64,000 nt of DNA, from positions 124,001 to 188,000 of the forward strand of contig NZ_NWSQ01000006.1 in assembly GCF_002531725.1 (NCBI RefSeq), read 5' to 3'. The stretch is from Rhizobium sp. L43. Its GTDB lineage: Bacteria; Pseudomonadota; Alphaproteobacteria; Rhizobiales; Rhizobiaceae. Shown piece by piece: positions 50,497 to 58,498 of the stretch. The translations under genes and the position numbers were made by a program. A model generated the notes under the pieces. The model did not search any database, was not told the DNA's origin, and saw nothing but the letters and a program-made list of their open reading frames with translations. The stretch's first letter is position 1. Each line of letters begins with the position of its first letter.

Positions 50497-50991
50497 CTAT
50501 TTGCCCTTTTTCACGAGCTTGCCGCCGGTGCGGAAGCTGCCGGTAAAGGAGGAATCCTTGCTTTCGGCCGTGCATTCGATCGCGATCGGCTTGCCGGAAT
50601 AGGGATTGCCGAAGGTGCAGAAGCCGGCGACCTTGACCTCCCCGGTCATCTTGTTGCCGACACCCGTGGTGACGAGGCTGAGCGGCAGGCGGGCATTGCC
50701 GTTGGAAGCGGGCTTGATGCCGCTGCCATCGCCCTGGAAGCCGAGCGCCTTGCCATCCGAAGTGAAGATGAAGGTCACCACGCCGTTGGCCAGCGTGACG
50801 CTGGCAAGCTCGTTCTTGCAGCCCTTGGTGGCGTCGAACTTGGCGACAACAAGCTTGGCGCATTTGCCGGAAAGCGTAATGACGCCGGGCGCGCCGGGGA
50901 ACGTCTCGGCAGGAGCAGCCGGCGCTGCCGAGGCCGGCAAGGCGAGGGCGGTGGAAAAAATTGCGGCGGCAACAAGCGCGGATAATTTCAT
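50497..50991 (-). CDS. Exported hypothetical protein
   Basis: A 164-residue protein with signal peptide MKLSALVAAAIFSTALALP, cleaved near SAA-AP. The mature domain contains four cysteines (GKCAKLVV, KGCKN, AGFCTFG, IECTA) and a beta-rich pattern. No family recognised. I use the ATG at 50991, after GAGATCGAA. It shares a short convergent gap with the nuclease-like gene. Confidence 0.75.
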   Translation of the reverse strand: MKLSALVAAAIFSTALALPASAAPAAPAETFPGAPGVITLSGKCAKLVVAKFDATKGCKNELASVTLANGVVTFIFTSDGKALGFQGDGSGIKPASNGNARLPLSLVTTGVGNKMTGEVKVAGFCTFGNPYSGKPIAIECTAESKDSSFTGSFRTGGKLVKKGK

Positions 50992-51389
50992 TTCGATCTC
51001 AAACCCCATGTCCTGGCGCCACGTCATGGCCCCATATCCTGGCGAAGCGAATCAGTGCCTCAGCCTCGGTTCGCCATGGCATGGTTCTGTGTCCGAATTT
51101 GGCTCTGTTGTCGACGGCACCGGGATTTCGTCGACGGCCGGATCGGCGATCGGTGGCGGATGAGCGGAAGGTTTGTTGAACTGACGGGATACAAGGCCCA
51201 GATGGCATGCCTGATATCGACAACGAACCGATGTGACATGACGGTGGCAAGGCGCTCATCGAGCGCCTGCCGTCTTGACCGTATTTCTGGATTGGACGCA
51301 CTTCTGGTCAAGGGGAATGGGCCCAGGCAGGGAAGTCCAGGCCCATTCTTTCCCGATCGGAGGTCAAGTCAGATCAGGAATTTGCAGCC
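50992..51389. other. Intergenic region between exported protein and ropA
   Basis: No credible gene in about 400 bp. It should hold the promoter of the exported-protein gene (minus). A 9-bp dyad GAATGGGCC/GGCCCATTC (51315-51323 and 51340-51348) is the only clear structure outside the ropA 3' hairpin. Confidence 0.4.
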
Positions 51390-51451
51390 GCCGGCCCACA
51401 GCGCCGCGCGTCTTTGCAGATGCGCAAAGAACGCTGTGGTTGATTGCCGGC
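51390..51451 (-). terminator. Nested hairpin at the 3' end of the ropA transcript
   Basis: Three stacked stems share one axis: GCCGGC/GCCGGC, CCACAGCG/CGCTGTGG and TCTTTGC/GCAAAGA (51390-51451). It starts 10 bp past the ropA stop. There is no U-tract, so it could be an mRNA-stabilising or termination structure of an abundant transcript. Confidence 0.5.
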
Positions 51452-51460
51452 AGCCTTTTA

Positions 51461-52504
51461 TTAGAACGAGCGCTGCAGGCGGAAGTAGCCCGAGGTCACG
51501 TCTGTCGCATTGTCCGGATCGAGGTACTGAACCGAAACCTTTGCGGAGAAGTTGTCAACGATCTGGTAGTCGATCGTTACGCCGGCCTTCCAGGCGTTGA
51601 CGTCATCGTTGAACTCGCCGGCAGTGATGCCGTAGTTGTCGTAGTACTGAACAGCCGGGGTGATCTTCAGCTTGTCAGTCGCCTTGATGGCGTATTCGGC
51701 AGCGATCGCCCATTCAGCCTTGTTGTAGTAGGCGTTCGGGTTGCTGGCGTAGACAACGGCGAGGCCGAGCGTGCCCGGACCGACAGCAACCGTACCCATA
51801 GCACGGACGGCGCCTTCTTCGTTGTCGGTGTCGTAACCGGCAGTGATCTGGTAGCTGAATGCACCAGCCTTGCCGCCGAGGCCGATGGCAACGCCGACGT
51901 TGTTGGCGGTTTCGCCATTGTAGAACGGGCTGTCTTCCAGCTCGTCAACGCTGATGCCGGCGTAGAAGGCGTCGGTTTCGTACTGATAACGCAGCGAGTT
52001 ATGCAGCGTGACCGGAGAACCGATATCGTCGGTTTCGCCGGAGAGGCCGTCGTCCCACCAGCTGTAGAACAGACCGGCGCGGAAGCCGGCGATGTCGAGG
52101 TAAGCCGAGTCGAGCTGGGCCTTCTGAGCCGAAGCGTTGTCAGCATTGAACTGCATGACGATGACGCCGGTCAGCGGACCGTACTCGGTGTCGCTCTTGG
52201 CGGTGAACTGAACCTGGCCGCGCGTACGTGCGTCCCAATCCGAATCGTTGGCGACAGAACCGCCGCCGCCGGCGCCGATCGAGCTGGCGTTCGGAGCAAC
52301 GTCAACCTGGAAACGGATGTAGCCGTTGATCTTCAGGCAGGTTTCGGTGCCCGGGATGTAGAAGTAGCCGGTGCCGTAAGCGTCGCAGACGCGGACGTAT
52401 TCAACCGGTTCCGGCTCGGCGGCAACGATAGCGTCAGCAGCCTGGGCGCCGGAAACTGCTGCGAGAGCAGCAGCGGAGCCGAGAAGAAGGCTCTTGATGT
52501 TCAT
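51461..52504 (-). CDS. ropA: Outer-membrane porin, RopA type
   Basis: A 347-residue porin (alphaproteobacterial porin family). The signal peptide MNIKSLLLGSAAALAAVSGA ends with AQA. The mature N-terminus (EPVEYVRVCDAYGTGYFYIP, then ETCLKINGYIRFQVDV) has the conserved cysteine pair. The sequence alternates in beta-strand fashion and ends in Phe (YFRLQRSF), the outer-membrane signal. It forms a general diffusion channel. Rhizobia hold several paralogues, so the exact symbol is tentative. It is preceded by a long AT-richer leader. Confidence 0.9.
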   Translation of the reverse strand: MNIKSLLLGSAAALAAVSGAQAADAIVAAEPEPVEYVRVCDAYGTGYFYIPGTETCLKINGYIRFQVDVAPNASSIGAGGGGSVANDSDWDARTRGQVQFTAKSDTEYGPLTGVIVMQFNADNASAQKAQLDSAYLDIAGFRAGLFYSWWDDGLSGETDDIGSPVTLHNSLRYQYETDAFYAGISVDELEDSPFYNGETANNVGVAIGLGGKAGAFSYQITAGYDTDNEEGAVRAMGTVAVGPGTLGLAVVYASNPNAYYNKAEWAIAAEYAIKATDKLKITPAVQYYDNYGITAGEFNDDVNAWKAGVTIDYQIVDNFSAKVSVQYLDPDNATDVTSGYFRLQRSF

Positions 52505-52963
52505 GGAATAACCTCCAGTTCAGATGCAAGAGGATGAAGACCGTTGCCATCGGCAGTCCCTACGATCTTCAACCCGTGTGACCGAAGCGGCACCTTTTTG
52601 GCTCGGTGCCTGCCTCGCCGCGGAACTTACACAGGGGATGTTGCGCCGCAATAATGATCTCGATCATGACAGCAGGCCGGCATAGCTATGTTGCTGAAAT
52701 AACACGCGTTTTGTCACAAACTCGTCATCTGTCCGTCACAAAACGGCCCTTCCGGACGGGTGCGCAACGAGGGGCTGAACGCTCGGCGGCGGGGATGCAA
52801 TTGATGCTCGAATGAGTGCATCCTCATATACGAGCATGCCATAACTGCCATCTGCTGCGCGAGTCGGAGGGAGGCAAACAGCCGGGCTGCCTGGACATGC
52901 CGATCGATTGGAGCAGGGAACGAATCTGAACGATCGCGACACGCTCAGACGGGGACAGCCTCG
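52505..52963 (-). promoter_or_regulatory. ropA upstream region with repeated GTCACAAA
   Basis: A 459-bp gap with no convincing gene. GTCACAAA occurs at 52713 and again at 52735, exactly 22 bp (two helical turns) apart. CGTTTTGT (52707) and ACAAAACG (52738) bracket them as an inverted repeat. This fits a dimeric activator or repressor site about 210 bp upstream of ropA. Confidence 0.35.
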
Positions 52964-53158
52964 CTAGGGATTTTTGAAGTCGTCCCAGAGGATCGCTATC
53001 CCAGCCGCAAATATCGTCACCGGGATCAGCCAAATCTTGATGCTGATGGGTTCCACGACATGAAACTGCATATAGCCGAAACCGAAGAGGCCAGCTCCAA
53101 CCACGGTGAGGCCGCGGATTATGGATATCGCTTTACGTGTCCGCGTCCGTTGCGTCAT
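52964..53158 (-). CDS. Small two-helix membrane protein
   Basis: A 64-residue protein starting MTQRTRTRKAISIIRGLTVV, with helices at about 12-30 (containing GAGLFGFGYM) and 38-58 (KIWLIPVTIFAAGIAIL), ending DDFKNP. The start is chosen because GGGGACGG lies just upstream; the frame is open further. No family assigned. It is the last gene before the integrated element. Confidence 0.55.
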   Translation of the reverse strand: MTQRTRTRKAISIIRGLTVVGAGLFGFGYMQFHVVEPISIKIWLIPVTIFAAGIAILWDDFKNP

Positions 53159-53340
53159 CCGTCCCCTGTCTCCCACGTGGATGGTCATCCTGCAGCCGCT
53201 TGAAGTCCGACCCGGTCTGGTCTGAGCCAATCACGCGCAAGCCCCTTGCGCTGCCAAGGAGCGGATTCGGGCGCCTGCCCGTCTCGGCAAACGAAAATCC
53301 CCAGGTCGGGGATCTCTCAACGATGTCAGGGGGATCGGAT

Positions 53341-53385
53341 GGTGGGCGTGACAGGGATTGAACCTGTGACCCCTACGATGTCAAC
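53341..53385 (-). tRNA. 3' half of tRNA-Val(GAC), attachment-site remnant
   Basis: Read on the minus strand, 45 bases give TTGACATCGTAGG (anticodon GAC and the 3' anticodon stem), then GGGTC, a perfect T-arm (ACAGG-TTCAATC-CCTGT) and CACGCCCACCA. The 5' half is not tRNA-like: there is no D-arm and the anticodon loop would be 12 bases. This is the fragment left by integration into a tRNA 3' end, so the intact tRNA should lie at the other end of the element, right of the window. Confidence 0.75.
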
Positions 53386-53481
53386 ACGGTAGCTATCCCG
53401 GAATTACGGGATTGTGATGCACCGACGCCCCCCGAAAATCAAGCAAAAACCCCGCTTGAAGAGGGGAAGCTTGGGCATAGT

Positions 53482-53658
53482 TTGGGCCACGCCGACGGCG
53501 CCGTAAACGAAGCTGCGCTCTGGTTGAGCTTAAATTTTGACTCCATCCAAGGAAACCCGCTGGTCGCGCTGAAGGCTCGGTTCAACCTCACTATCCACGA
53601 TGCCGTCGCCGCCAGCAAACGCGCTCACGGCATCCGATATGCGAGGGGCGGCGAATGA
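53482..53658 (+). CDS. Small phage protein, 58 residues, TTG start
   Basis: The frame GHADGAVNEAALWLSLNFDS, then LKARFNLTIHDAVAASKRAH, runs to a TGA that overlaps the ATG of the next gene (ATGA). A TTG start with GAGGGG upstream is the best available; no ATG exists in the frame after the attachment site. The coupling and the helix-rich C-terminus suggest a real gene. Function unknown. Confidence 0.5.
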   Translation: MGHADGAVNEAALWLSLNFDSIQGNPLVALKARFNLTIHDAVAASKRAHGIRYARGGE

Positions 53659-54515
53659 GCGATGTCCGAGAGAAGAACGATATCGCCATTGCCTACAAGG
53701 CGCTCTGCATCGCCAACGGCTTGAATAACACGGAACGCCTTGTCGCCGCGGCGATTCTCAGCCACTACAGCAAACGCGATGGTCGCTGTGATCCAGGCAT
53801 TGATCGGCTCGCGCGGATGTTGTCGATCGATGAAAGATCCGTCCGCCGGGCAACCAATGCAATCTGCAGTGAACGGTGTGGCCTTTTCGTCAAGAAGAGC
53901 CACGGCGGCATGTCCGGCCGAGCCAGCTATATTCCTCAATGGGACAACTTTCGGGAGATCGTCACGGATTGGGACCGGCGTATGGCGTCGGGTTCCGGAC
54001 CTGAGAAATGCTGGAAAGGCGACCGGACAAATATGTCCGGTTACGACGATGATGAACCGGACATTTCTGTCCAAGCTACCGGGCAAAAATGTCCGGTAGA
54101 ACCGGACAGAAATGTCCGGGAAACTAATATTATAAACCCATTTGAAGAACCCATATCTCTCTCCGATGCCGTTGAGTGTGTCTCTGGTGCAGATTTGCTT
54201 GGGAGGAAGGAGAAGGCGGAAAGCGATCGAAAACACCAATCGATTGAGACCGAAACTCACGCCCCGGTTGAAGAGAGGCGAACCAACTGGCACGCGGCCT
54301 CCGCCGCGATCTGGGAAAGCATCAGGCGGTTAAACGGCGACGATGCTGCCGCCGTCTGGGCGTTCGCCTCGGAACTCGGCGAGCGCAGCCGCGGCATGCG
54401 CCAAGTCATCCGCGCTGAGATTGCGTTCGCTGGAGCGGGTCTTCGTGAACTCCGGAGGCTGATGATCCTGCATCGCCTTGAGGGAAGCAACGATCATGCT
54501 GCATCGATGCACTGA
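53655..54515 (+). CDS. Phage replication-type helix-turn-helix protein
   Basis: A 286-residue protein. The N-terminal 90 residues form a winged HTH of the kind found in phage and plasmid initiation or helix-loader proteins: TERLVAAAILSHYSKRDGRC, then GIDRLARMLSIDERSVRRATN. The middle is disordered and has a repeated peptide (RTNMSGYDDDEPDISVQ, then EPDRNVRE; each site has a TGTCCGG repeat in DNA). The C-terminal helices end DHAASMH. It may start replication of the element. Confidence 0.65.
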   Translation: MSDVREKNDIAIAYKALCIANGLNNTERLVAAAILSHYSKRDGRCDPGIDRLARMLSIDERSVRRATNAICSERCGLFVKKSHGGMSGRASYIPQWDNFREIVTDWDRRMASGSGPEKCWKGDRTNMSGYDDDEPDISVQATGQKCPVEPDRNVRETNIINPFEEPISLSDAVECVSGADLLGRKEKAESDRKHQSIETETHAPVEERRTNWHAASAAIWESIRRLNGDDAAAVWAFASELGERSRGMRQVIRAEIAFAGAGLRELRRLMILHRLEGSNDHAASMH

Positions 54516-54524
54516 GGGCCTAAT

Positions 54525-55010
54525 ATGACGACGGCGCCCTATCATCCCCTGCAGGAGCTTTCCCGGATACTGGCCGCGCAGCCTGGCGACGAGGCGGCGG
54601 CGCGGATCGGCGCTGCCGTGCAGCGCGTGCTCGACGGCGACGAGGACAGCCTTGATGCGGCGCTCAGCGAGGGGCGGGGCTGGCGGAGCTGGCGGTCGGA
54701 CCTGGCGCGGGCCGAGCGCGACAGGTTGATCTGTGAAATTGAGGCAGAATTCTTTGCAGATCGGCCGACTCGGGAGGCTGCCAGGGAAATCGCGAAAGGG
54801 CTCGATCGGTTCCACTCAGGCGTGGACTGGCGCCGTTTCAGAAACGCGGAGACCAACCCTTTTCCACAGGGGCTTAAGGCGAAATTCTGGTTAATTCTCA
54901 AAGCGATAGATAGGCCGCTTAGCGCCGCCAGAATACGAGATCTGCTGGCTGGTGGAGGTGGCCTTTCAACCAGCCAGCAGATCTCGGATGATTTTTCCAA
55001 CGACACCTAG
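54525..55010 (+). CDS. Hypothetical phage protein
   Basis: A 161-residue protein, acidic and helical (MTTAPYHPLQELSRILAAQP, then WRSDLARAERDRLICEIEAE). No recognised domain. GAGGGCC precedes the start, 9 bp after the HTH gene. The last 30 codons contain an 18-bp perfect inverted repeat, and the short Gly-rich insertion it encodes (LAGGGGLSTS) is unlike the rest. Confidence 0.6.
   Translation: MTTAPYHPLQELSRILAAQPGDEAAARIGAAVQRVLDGDEDSLDAALSEGRGWRSWRSDLARAERDRLICEIEAEFFADRPTREAAREIAKGLDRFHSGVDWRRFRNAETNPFPQGLKAKFWLILKAIDRPLSAARIRDLLAGGGGLSTSQQISDDFSNDT
54936..54986. repeat. 18-bp perfect inverted repeat in a phage gene end
   Basis: Bases 54936-54953 (CGAGATCTGCTGGCTGGT) and 54969-54986 are exact reverse complements, with a 15-base loop. 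It falls inside the coding frame near its 3' end. There is no U-tract after it. It could be an RNA stem, a protein site or a recombination scar. Confidence 0.85.
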
Positions 55011-55027
55011 AAAGGGATTTCTCCACC

Positions 55028-56131
55028 ATGGCAACCATCATCGACGGCGAGGTGCTATCCACTGGCATGCCGACCTCCGACGGCGAATACCACGCAGGCC
55101 CGAAATCCTATGTAGAGGATGAGGCGCTATCCGCCGACGTGCGCAACAAGCTCGATGCGCTGCGGGAGCATGTCGATGCTCTGCACGCGGATTATACCCG
55201 TTTGTCAGACAAGATGTTTGAGGCAGGCAAGGAACATTCCGACGCTAAGTTGCAGTTTCAGATAATTACCGATCCTTCGGTGGCGATGCGCTATGGCCAG
55301 GCCTTTATCTATGAGGAAGACAGCCCCGTCTACAAAAGTCGCAAGGGGGCCTTTGACGAAAAAGCGAAGAAACATCGCGACAGCATCGCAAAAACAGAAG
55401 CTGCCGGAGAGCGTTATCACGGGCCAAAGGCGCTCCTGAACAAAGTCGAAAAGTACATTCAGAAACACGGCGCGCGGCGAGCGAGGCCATGGGCTCCGGT
55501 GGAGACGGAGGAGAAGGAGGCAGTGGCGGCTGGCGCACTCAAGCCTGCGGCAAAGCCAGCAATCAAATTTCCCGCTGTCGATCGCCTGCCGGCGGAAATC
55601 GAGAAGTTCCGTAACGAAGGGGCCACGCTGCGCGCGGACCGTCATGAGATCCTGTCTGCCGCTTTCCCATCGAGCGAAATTTTCCCGCGTATGAAAGCCG
55701 AAGTCGAGGAGCTGGCGCGCCTTGGAAGGCCGAATGTCCTGCAGCTCATCGACCATGGGCCGACTGCAGGGATTATCTGGCCGAATTACGAGACGATCAC
55801 GCGCGGCGCAGGCATCGGTGTGCGGCTTCCCGGCGACATAGGCTTCACGCGCGCTGTCGATGCGCCGCACCTGCCGTTGATTGCCTGGATGTTTAAGGAC
55901 CAACTCCTGAAGGCGCTCGAAGCGGAGCTCACCGAATTTTCCGAAGACGCACACGCGCTCTCGACTGAAGAGCGAGTGGCGAAGCTCAAGGATATCGACG
56001 CCCGCATTCTCGCAAACCAGCGCATCGAGGCTGCGCTGGTGGACGCGTCTGGCGGGGCAATCGAACATCGCGCAGACATCGACCCACGCGCCTTTCTCGG
56101 CGTCGAAGGGCCGGATCCGCACGAAGATTGA
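55028..56131 (+). CDS. Hypothetical phage protein (367 residues)
   Basis: A hydrophilic protein. The N-terminal third is coiled coil (VRNKLDALREHVDALHADYT, then RLSDKMFEAGKEH), the middle is basic and the C-terminal half is globular with VLQLIDHGPTAGIIWPNYE. It begins MATIIDGEVLSTGMP after AAAGGGA. No family recognised. It lies between the replication-like gene and the terminase, so it belongs to the early or packaging region by position only. Confidence 0.6.
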   Translation: MATIIDGEVLSTGMPTSDGEYHAGPKSYVEDEALSADVRNKLDALREHVDALHADYTRLSDKMFEAGKEHSDAKLQFQIITDPSVAMRYGQAFIYEEDSPVYKSRKGAFDEKAKKHRDSIAKTEAAGERYHGPKALLNKVEKYIQKHGARRARPWAPVETEEKEAVAAGALKPAAKPAIKFPAVDRLPAEIEKFRNEGATLRADRHEILSAAFPSSEIFPRMKAEVEELARLGRPNVLQLIDHGPTAGIIWPNYETITRGAGIGVRLPGDIGFTRAVDAPHLPLIAWMFKDQLLKALEAELTEFSEDAHALSTEERVAKLKDIDARILANQRIEAALVDASGGAIEHRADIDPRAFLGVEGPDPHED

Positions 56132-56435
56132 GGTTCATGGTGGGGAGGTTTCCCTGTTTCCCTCCCCACACGTCCAGCCGGCGGTGACGTGGCCAAAACA
56201 ACACCGGCAATTGGCGCTCATGCCTCCTTTCGAGTGAGCCAATTGAGACGAGGGCGGCGGTTCTTCGAGGCGCCGCCGCCTTCGGTCAACTGTCGGTCTG
56301 GTCTCCCGGACAAGCGGGTCCTCCCCAGGCGATAGCGCAAAGCGGGTAAGGCGGCAGCGCAGGCGATTGGGCTGCGAAGGGCGTGAGATGGGTGATTGAT
56401 GTCCTTGTTGTTGTTGTTTTGAAAGCGGGAAAGCG
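56132..56435. other. Intergenic region before terminase gene
   Basis: A 304-bp gap with two GC-rich hairpins (56141-56168 and 56253-56277) and no credible gene. The second hairpin pairs GGCGGCG with CGCCGCC. It probably separates an early from a late transcription unit, though I see no clear promoter. Confidence 0.4.
56141..56168 (+). terminator. Hairpin after the 367-residue phage gene
   Basis: An 8-bp perfect stem TGGGGAGG/CCTCCCCA with a 12-base pyrimidine-rich loop, 9 bp past the stop. No U-tract, so it is only a possible terminator. Confidence 0.4.
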
Positions 56436-57107
56436 ATGATGACCGAAAACGAGATTGAGGCGCTGTGCAAACGCTATCCATTGCCCGAGGGCGTCGAGGA
56501 TTGCGTCCTGTCACGCGAAGAACTGGCGGAAACGCTCGAAACGTCGCTCAACACTGTTACATCCTGGCTGTCGAAAGGCATGCCTATGGTCCAAGAGGGC
56601 GGCAACGGCAAGGCATACGAGCTGCAGCTCTCGGCGTGCTTTGCTTGGCGCCAGGCGCAGAAGGCGGACGAGGATCTTCGCTCCGAGAAGGTGAAGCGGG
56701 CGCAGGCAGCGATGCGCCTGGCGCTGGTTGGCGGTTCGGCCGGCGAGACGATCGAAGCGCTCGATCCGAAGACGCGCCGCGAAATCATTGCGGCGCAAAT
56801 TGAGCAGGAGCGCTTCCAGCGGGATCGCAACCAGCTGATGCGCCGTGATGATGTGCAGGAGACCTTCGAAGTCGTCTTCGGCATCATTCGCGACCGGATG
56901 AACGCCGCACCGGATATCATCGAGCGGCGCAGCGCGCTCGCCGAGCACCCGAAGATAGTAGATGACCTGTTGGACACCTGTGACGACGTTGTTTCCGACG
57001 TACGCAACGCGATCGACCGCTTTTGGCGGGAGCGGCCGATGCGAGAAGGAGTCGCGGAAAAGTCTGACCTCTTCGATGCGCACGCGGGCACCTCGGAAAA
57101 CCACTAA
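56436..57107 (+). CDS. Phage terminase small subunit (DUF1441 type)
   Basis: A 223-residue DNA-packaging protein that recognises phage DNA for the large terminase. The N-terminal winged helix (VLSREELAETLETSLNTVTS, then WLSKGMPMVQEG) resembles Nu1. The middle (LDPKTRREIIAAQIEQERFQ, then RDRNQLMRRDDVQETFE) matches the DUF1441 family. It begins with ATG-ATG after GGGAAAG. The large subunit that should follow is absent. Confidence 0.8.
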   Translation: MMTENEIEALCKRYPLPEGVEDCVLSREELAETLETSLNTVTSWLSKGMPMVQEGGNGKAYELQLSACFAWRQAQKADEDLRSEKVKRAQAAMRLALVGGSAGETIEALDPKTRREIIAAQIEQERFQRDRNQLMRRDDVQETFEVVFGIIRDRMNAAPDIIERRSALAEHPKIVDDLLDTCDDVVSDVRNAIDRFWRERPMREGVAEKSDLFDAHAGTSENH

Positions 57108-57128
57108 GGACGAAAAGGAACGAAAGTC

Positions 57129-58040
57129 ATGACACATGAGATCCGGCGCGTGCTGCGCGCCTTCGCCTCCCAGGCTTGGTTTATCGAACCTCGCAAGGCC
57201 GAGGAGATCGTCGGAATGCTGGAGCTACGCGCGGCGTTCGGCCCGCGTGCGGAGGCGTACCGCGAAAGTGCCGCGCCGCGATCGTCACAGGGCGCCGCAC
57301 CGGGACCCGTCGATGTCCTCAACCTGTTTGGGATCATCTGCCAGCGCGCGACGGCGCTTGACGACGTTTCGCAACAGACCGTCTCGCTCGAGCGGTTTCA
57401 AAGAGACTTCCAGGCTGCGGCCGCGCGGCCGAACAACGCGGGCATCATCCTCAACATCGACTCGCCGGGAGGGAACCTCGATTTCGTGCCGGAAACAGTC
57501 GCGATGATCCGCAAGGCGCGGCGCAATGGTCGACCGATTGTCGCGGTGGCCAATACCTACGCCGCCTCGGCCGCCTACTGGATTGCTTGCGGTTGTGATG
57601 AGATCGTCGTCACGCCGTCGGGCGAGGTCGGCTCGATCGGCGTCTACATGGTCCACCAAGATGTGTCGGCGGCCGCCGAAAAGGAAGGCGTACGGATAAC
57701 CTTCGTCAAGGAAGGACCACGCAAGACTGAGGGCAACCCGTTTGAGCCGCTCTCCGATGAGGCGCGAGGTGCGCTGCAGGAGCGTGTGAAGGATGGTTAC
57801 AGCATGTTCGTCGCCGATGTCGCGCGCGGGCGGGGGGTGTCGCCGAACGTCGTTCGGGCAGATCCTGAAAAAGGCGGAAAGCATTTCGGCGGCGGCCGCA
57901 TGTACGGAGCAAAGAAGGCTGTCCAGCTCGGCATGGCCGACCGCGTGGCGACACTCGACGAGACGGTTGCCCGCCTGAAATCCCTCAAGGCTGCCGGCGG
58001 CAAAACGGCGGCCCAAGTCAGAAGCCCCACATTCTGGTGA
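57129..58040 (+). CDS. Phage head maturation protease, S49 family
   Basis: A 303-residue SppA-like serine protease that processes phage capsid or scaffold. The catalytic serine lies in NTYAASAAYWIACGCDEIVV. The family motifs GIILNIDSPGGN and GSIGVYMVHQDVSAAAEKEG are present, with a Lys-rich segment after them (VKEGPRKTEG) in the usual place. The length suits a phage protease without a fused scaffold. It follows the terminase small subunit by 21 bp; the portal gene normally in front is missing. Confidence 0.87.
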   Translation: MTHEIRRVLRAFASQAWFIEPRKAEEIVGMLELRAAFGPRAEAYRESAAPRSSQGAAPGPVDVLNLFGIICQRATALDDVSQQTVSLERFQRDFQAAAARPNNAGIILNIDSPGGNLDFVPETVAMIRKARRNGRPIVAVANTYAASAAYWIACGCDEIVVTPSGEVGSIGVYMVHQDVSAAAEKEGVRITFVKEGPRKTEGNPFEPLSDEARGALQERVKDGYSMFVADVARGRGVSPNVVRADPEKGGKHFGGGRMYGAKKAVQLGMADRVATLDETVARLKSLKAAGGKTAAQVRSPTFW

Positions 58041-58057
58041 AGCGGGGTTAATTACCA

Positions 58058-58498
58058 ATGATCGACAGACGCGAACAGATTCTCGCTCGCCTGGTGGCGG
58101 TCGGCGCCGCGGTCGAAGGCGTCGAGGAATGGTTTGTCGTGACCAAGGAATGGTTCGTCGCTACCGACGACGAGCTGGTTGCCGGCAGCGATCTGATTTC
58201 GACCACGCCAGGTGTCGTGACCATGACACCAAAAGCCTATGCAGTCGTCGCGAACTGGGCGGATGTCAACCAGGTCAGGGCGGGGGTGATCAACGCGATC
58301 GAGACCGACGCTCAGTTGAAGGCGCTGACGAAAGATGGCCAAGGCGGCCAGTTTCAGGATGTGCCCTCAGAGCGATCGGGCGGCCACTCGATATTTGGGG
58401 ATCATCTCGGTGGGCTGGCCTTCTCGTTTCATTTCGTCCTGAAACCTGCCCCTCCGGTTTTAACGCTAATTCAAGGTGGATTGATCAATGGCACGTAA
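58058..58498 (+). CDS. Hypothetical phage protein, tail-completion-like
   Basis: A 146-residue protein beginning MIDRREQILARLVAVGAAVE and ending LIQGGLINGT. Size, position directly before the tape measure gene, and the mix of two short helices with beta segments suit a phage tail terminator or completion protein, but I recognise no diagnostic motif. It overlaps the tape measure start by 11 bp. Confidence 0.5.
   Translation: MIDRREQILARLVAVGAAVEGVEEWFVVTKEWFVATDDELVAGSDLISTTPGVVTMTPKAYAVVANWADVNQVRAGVINAIETDAQLKALTKDGQGGQFQDVPSERSGGHSIFGDHLGGLAFSFHFVLKPAPPVLTLIQGGLINGT

Noticed and set aside
52736..53033. Two short minus-strand frames upstream of ropA
   Set aside because: They overlap each other and the small membrane protein gene, lack ribosome sites and show no family pattern.
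53341..53434. Complete tRNA of about 91 bases
   Set aside because: GGGCGTC at about 53431 could pair with the acceptor 3' strand at six of seven positions, but no D-arm exists and the anticodon loop would be 12 bases. A 3' fragment at an attachment site is the better reading.
56218..56514. Minus-strand frames between the 367-residue phage gene and the terminase gene
   Set aside because: Arg/Pro-rich translations in a GC-rich gap with hairpins; not protein-like.
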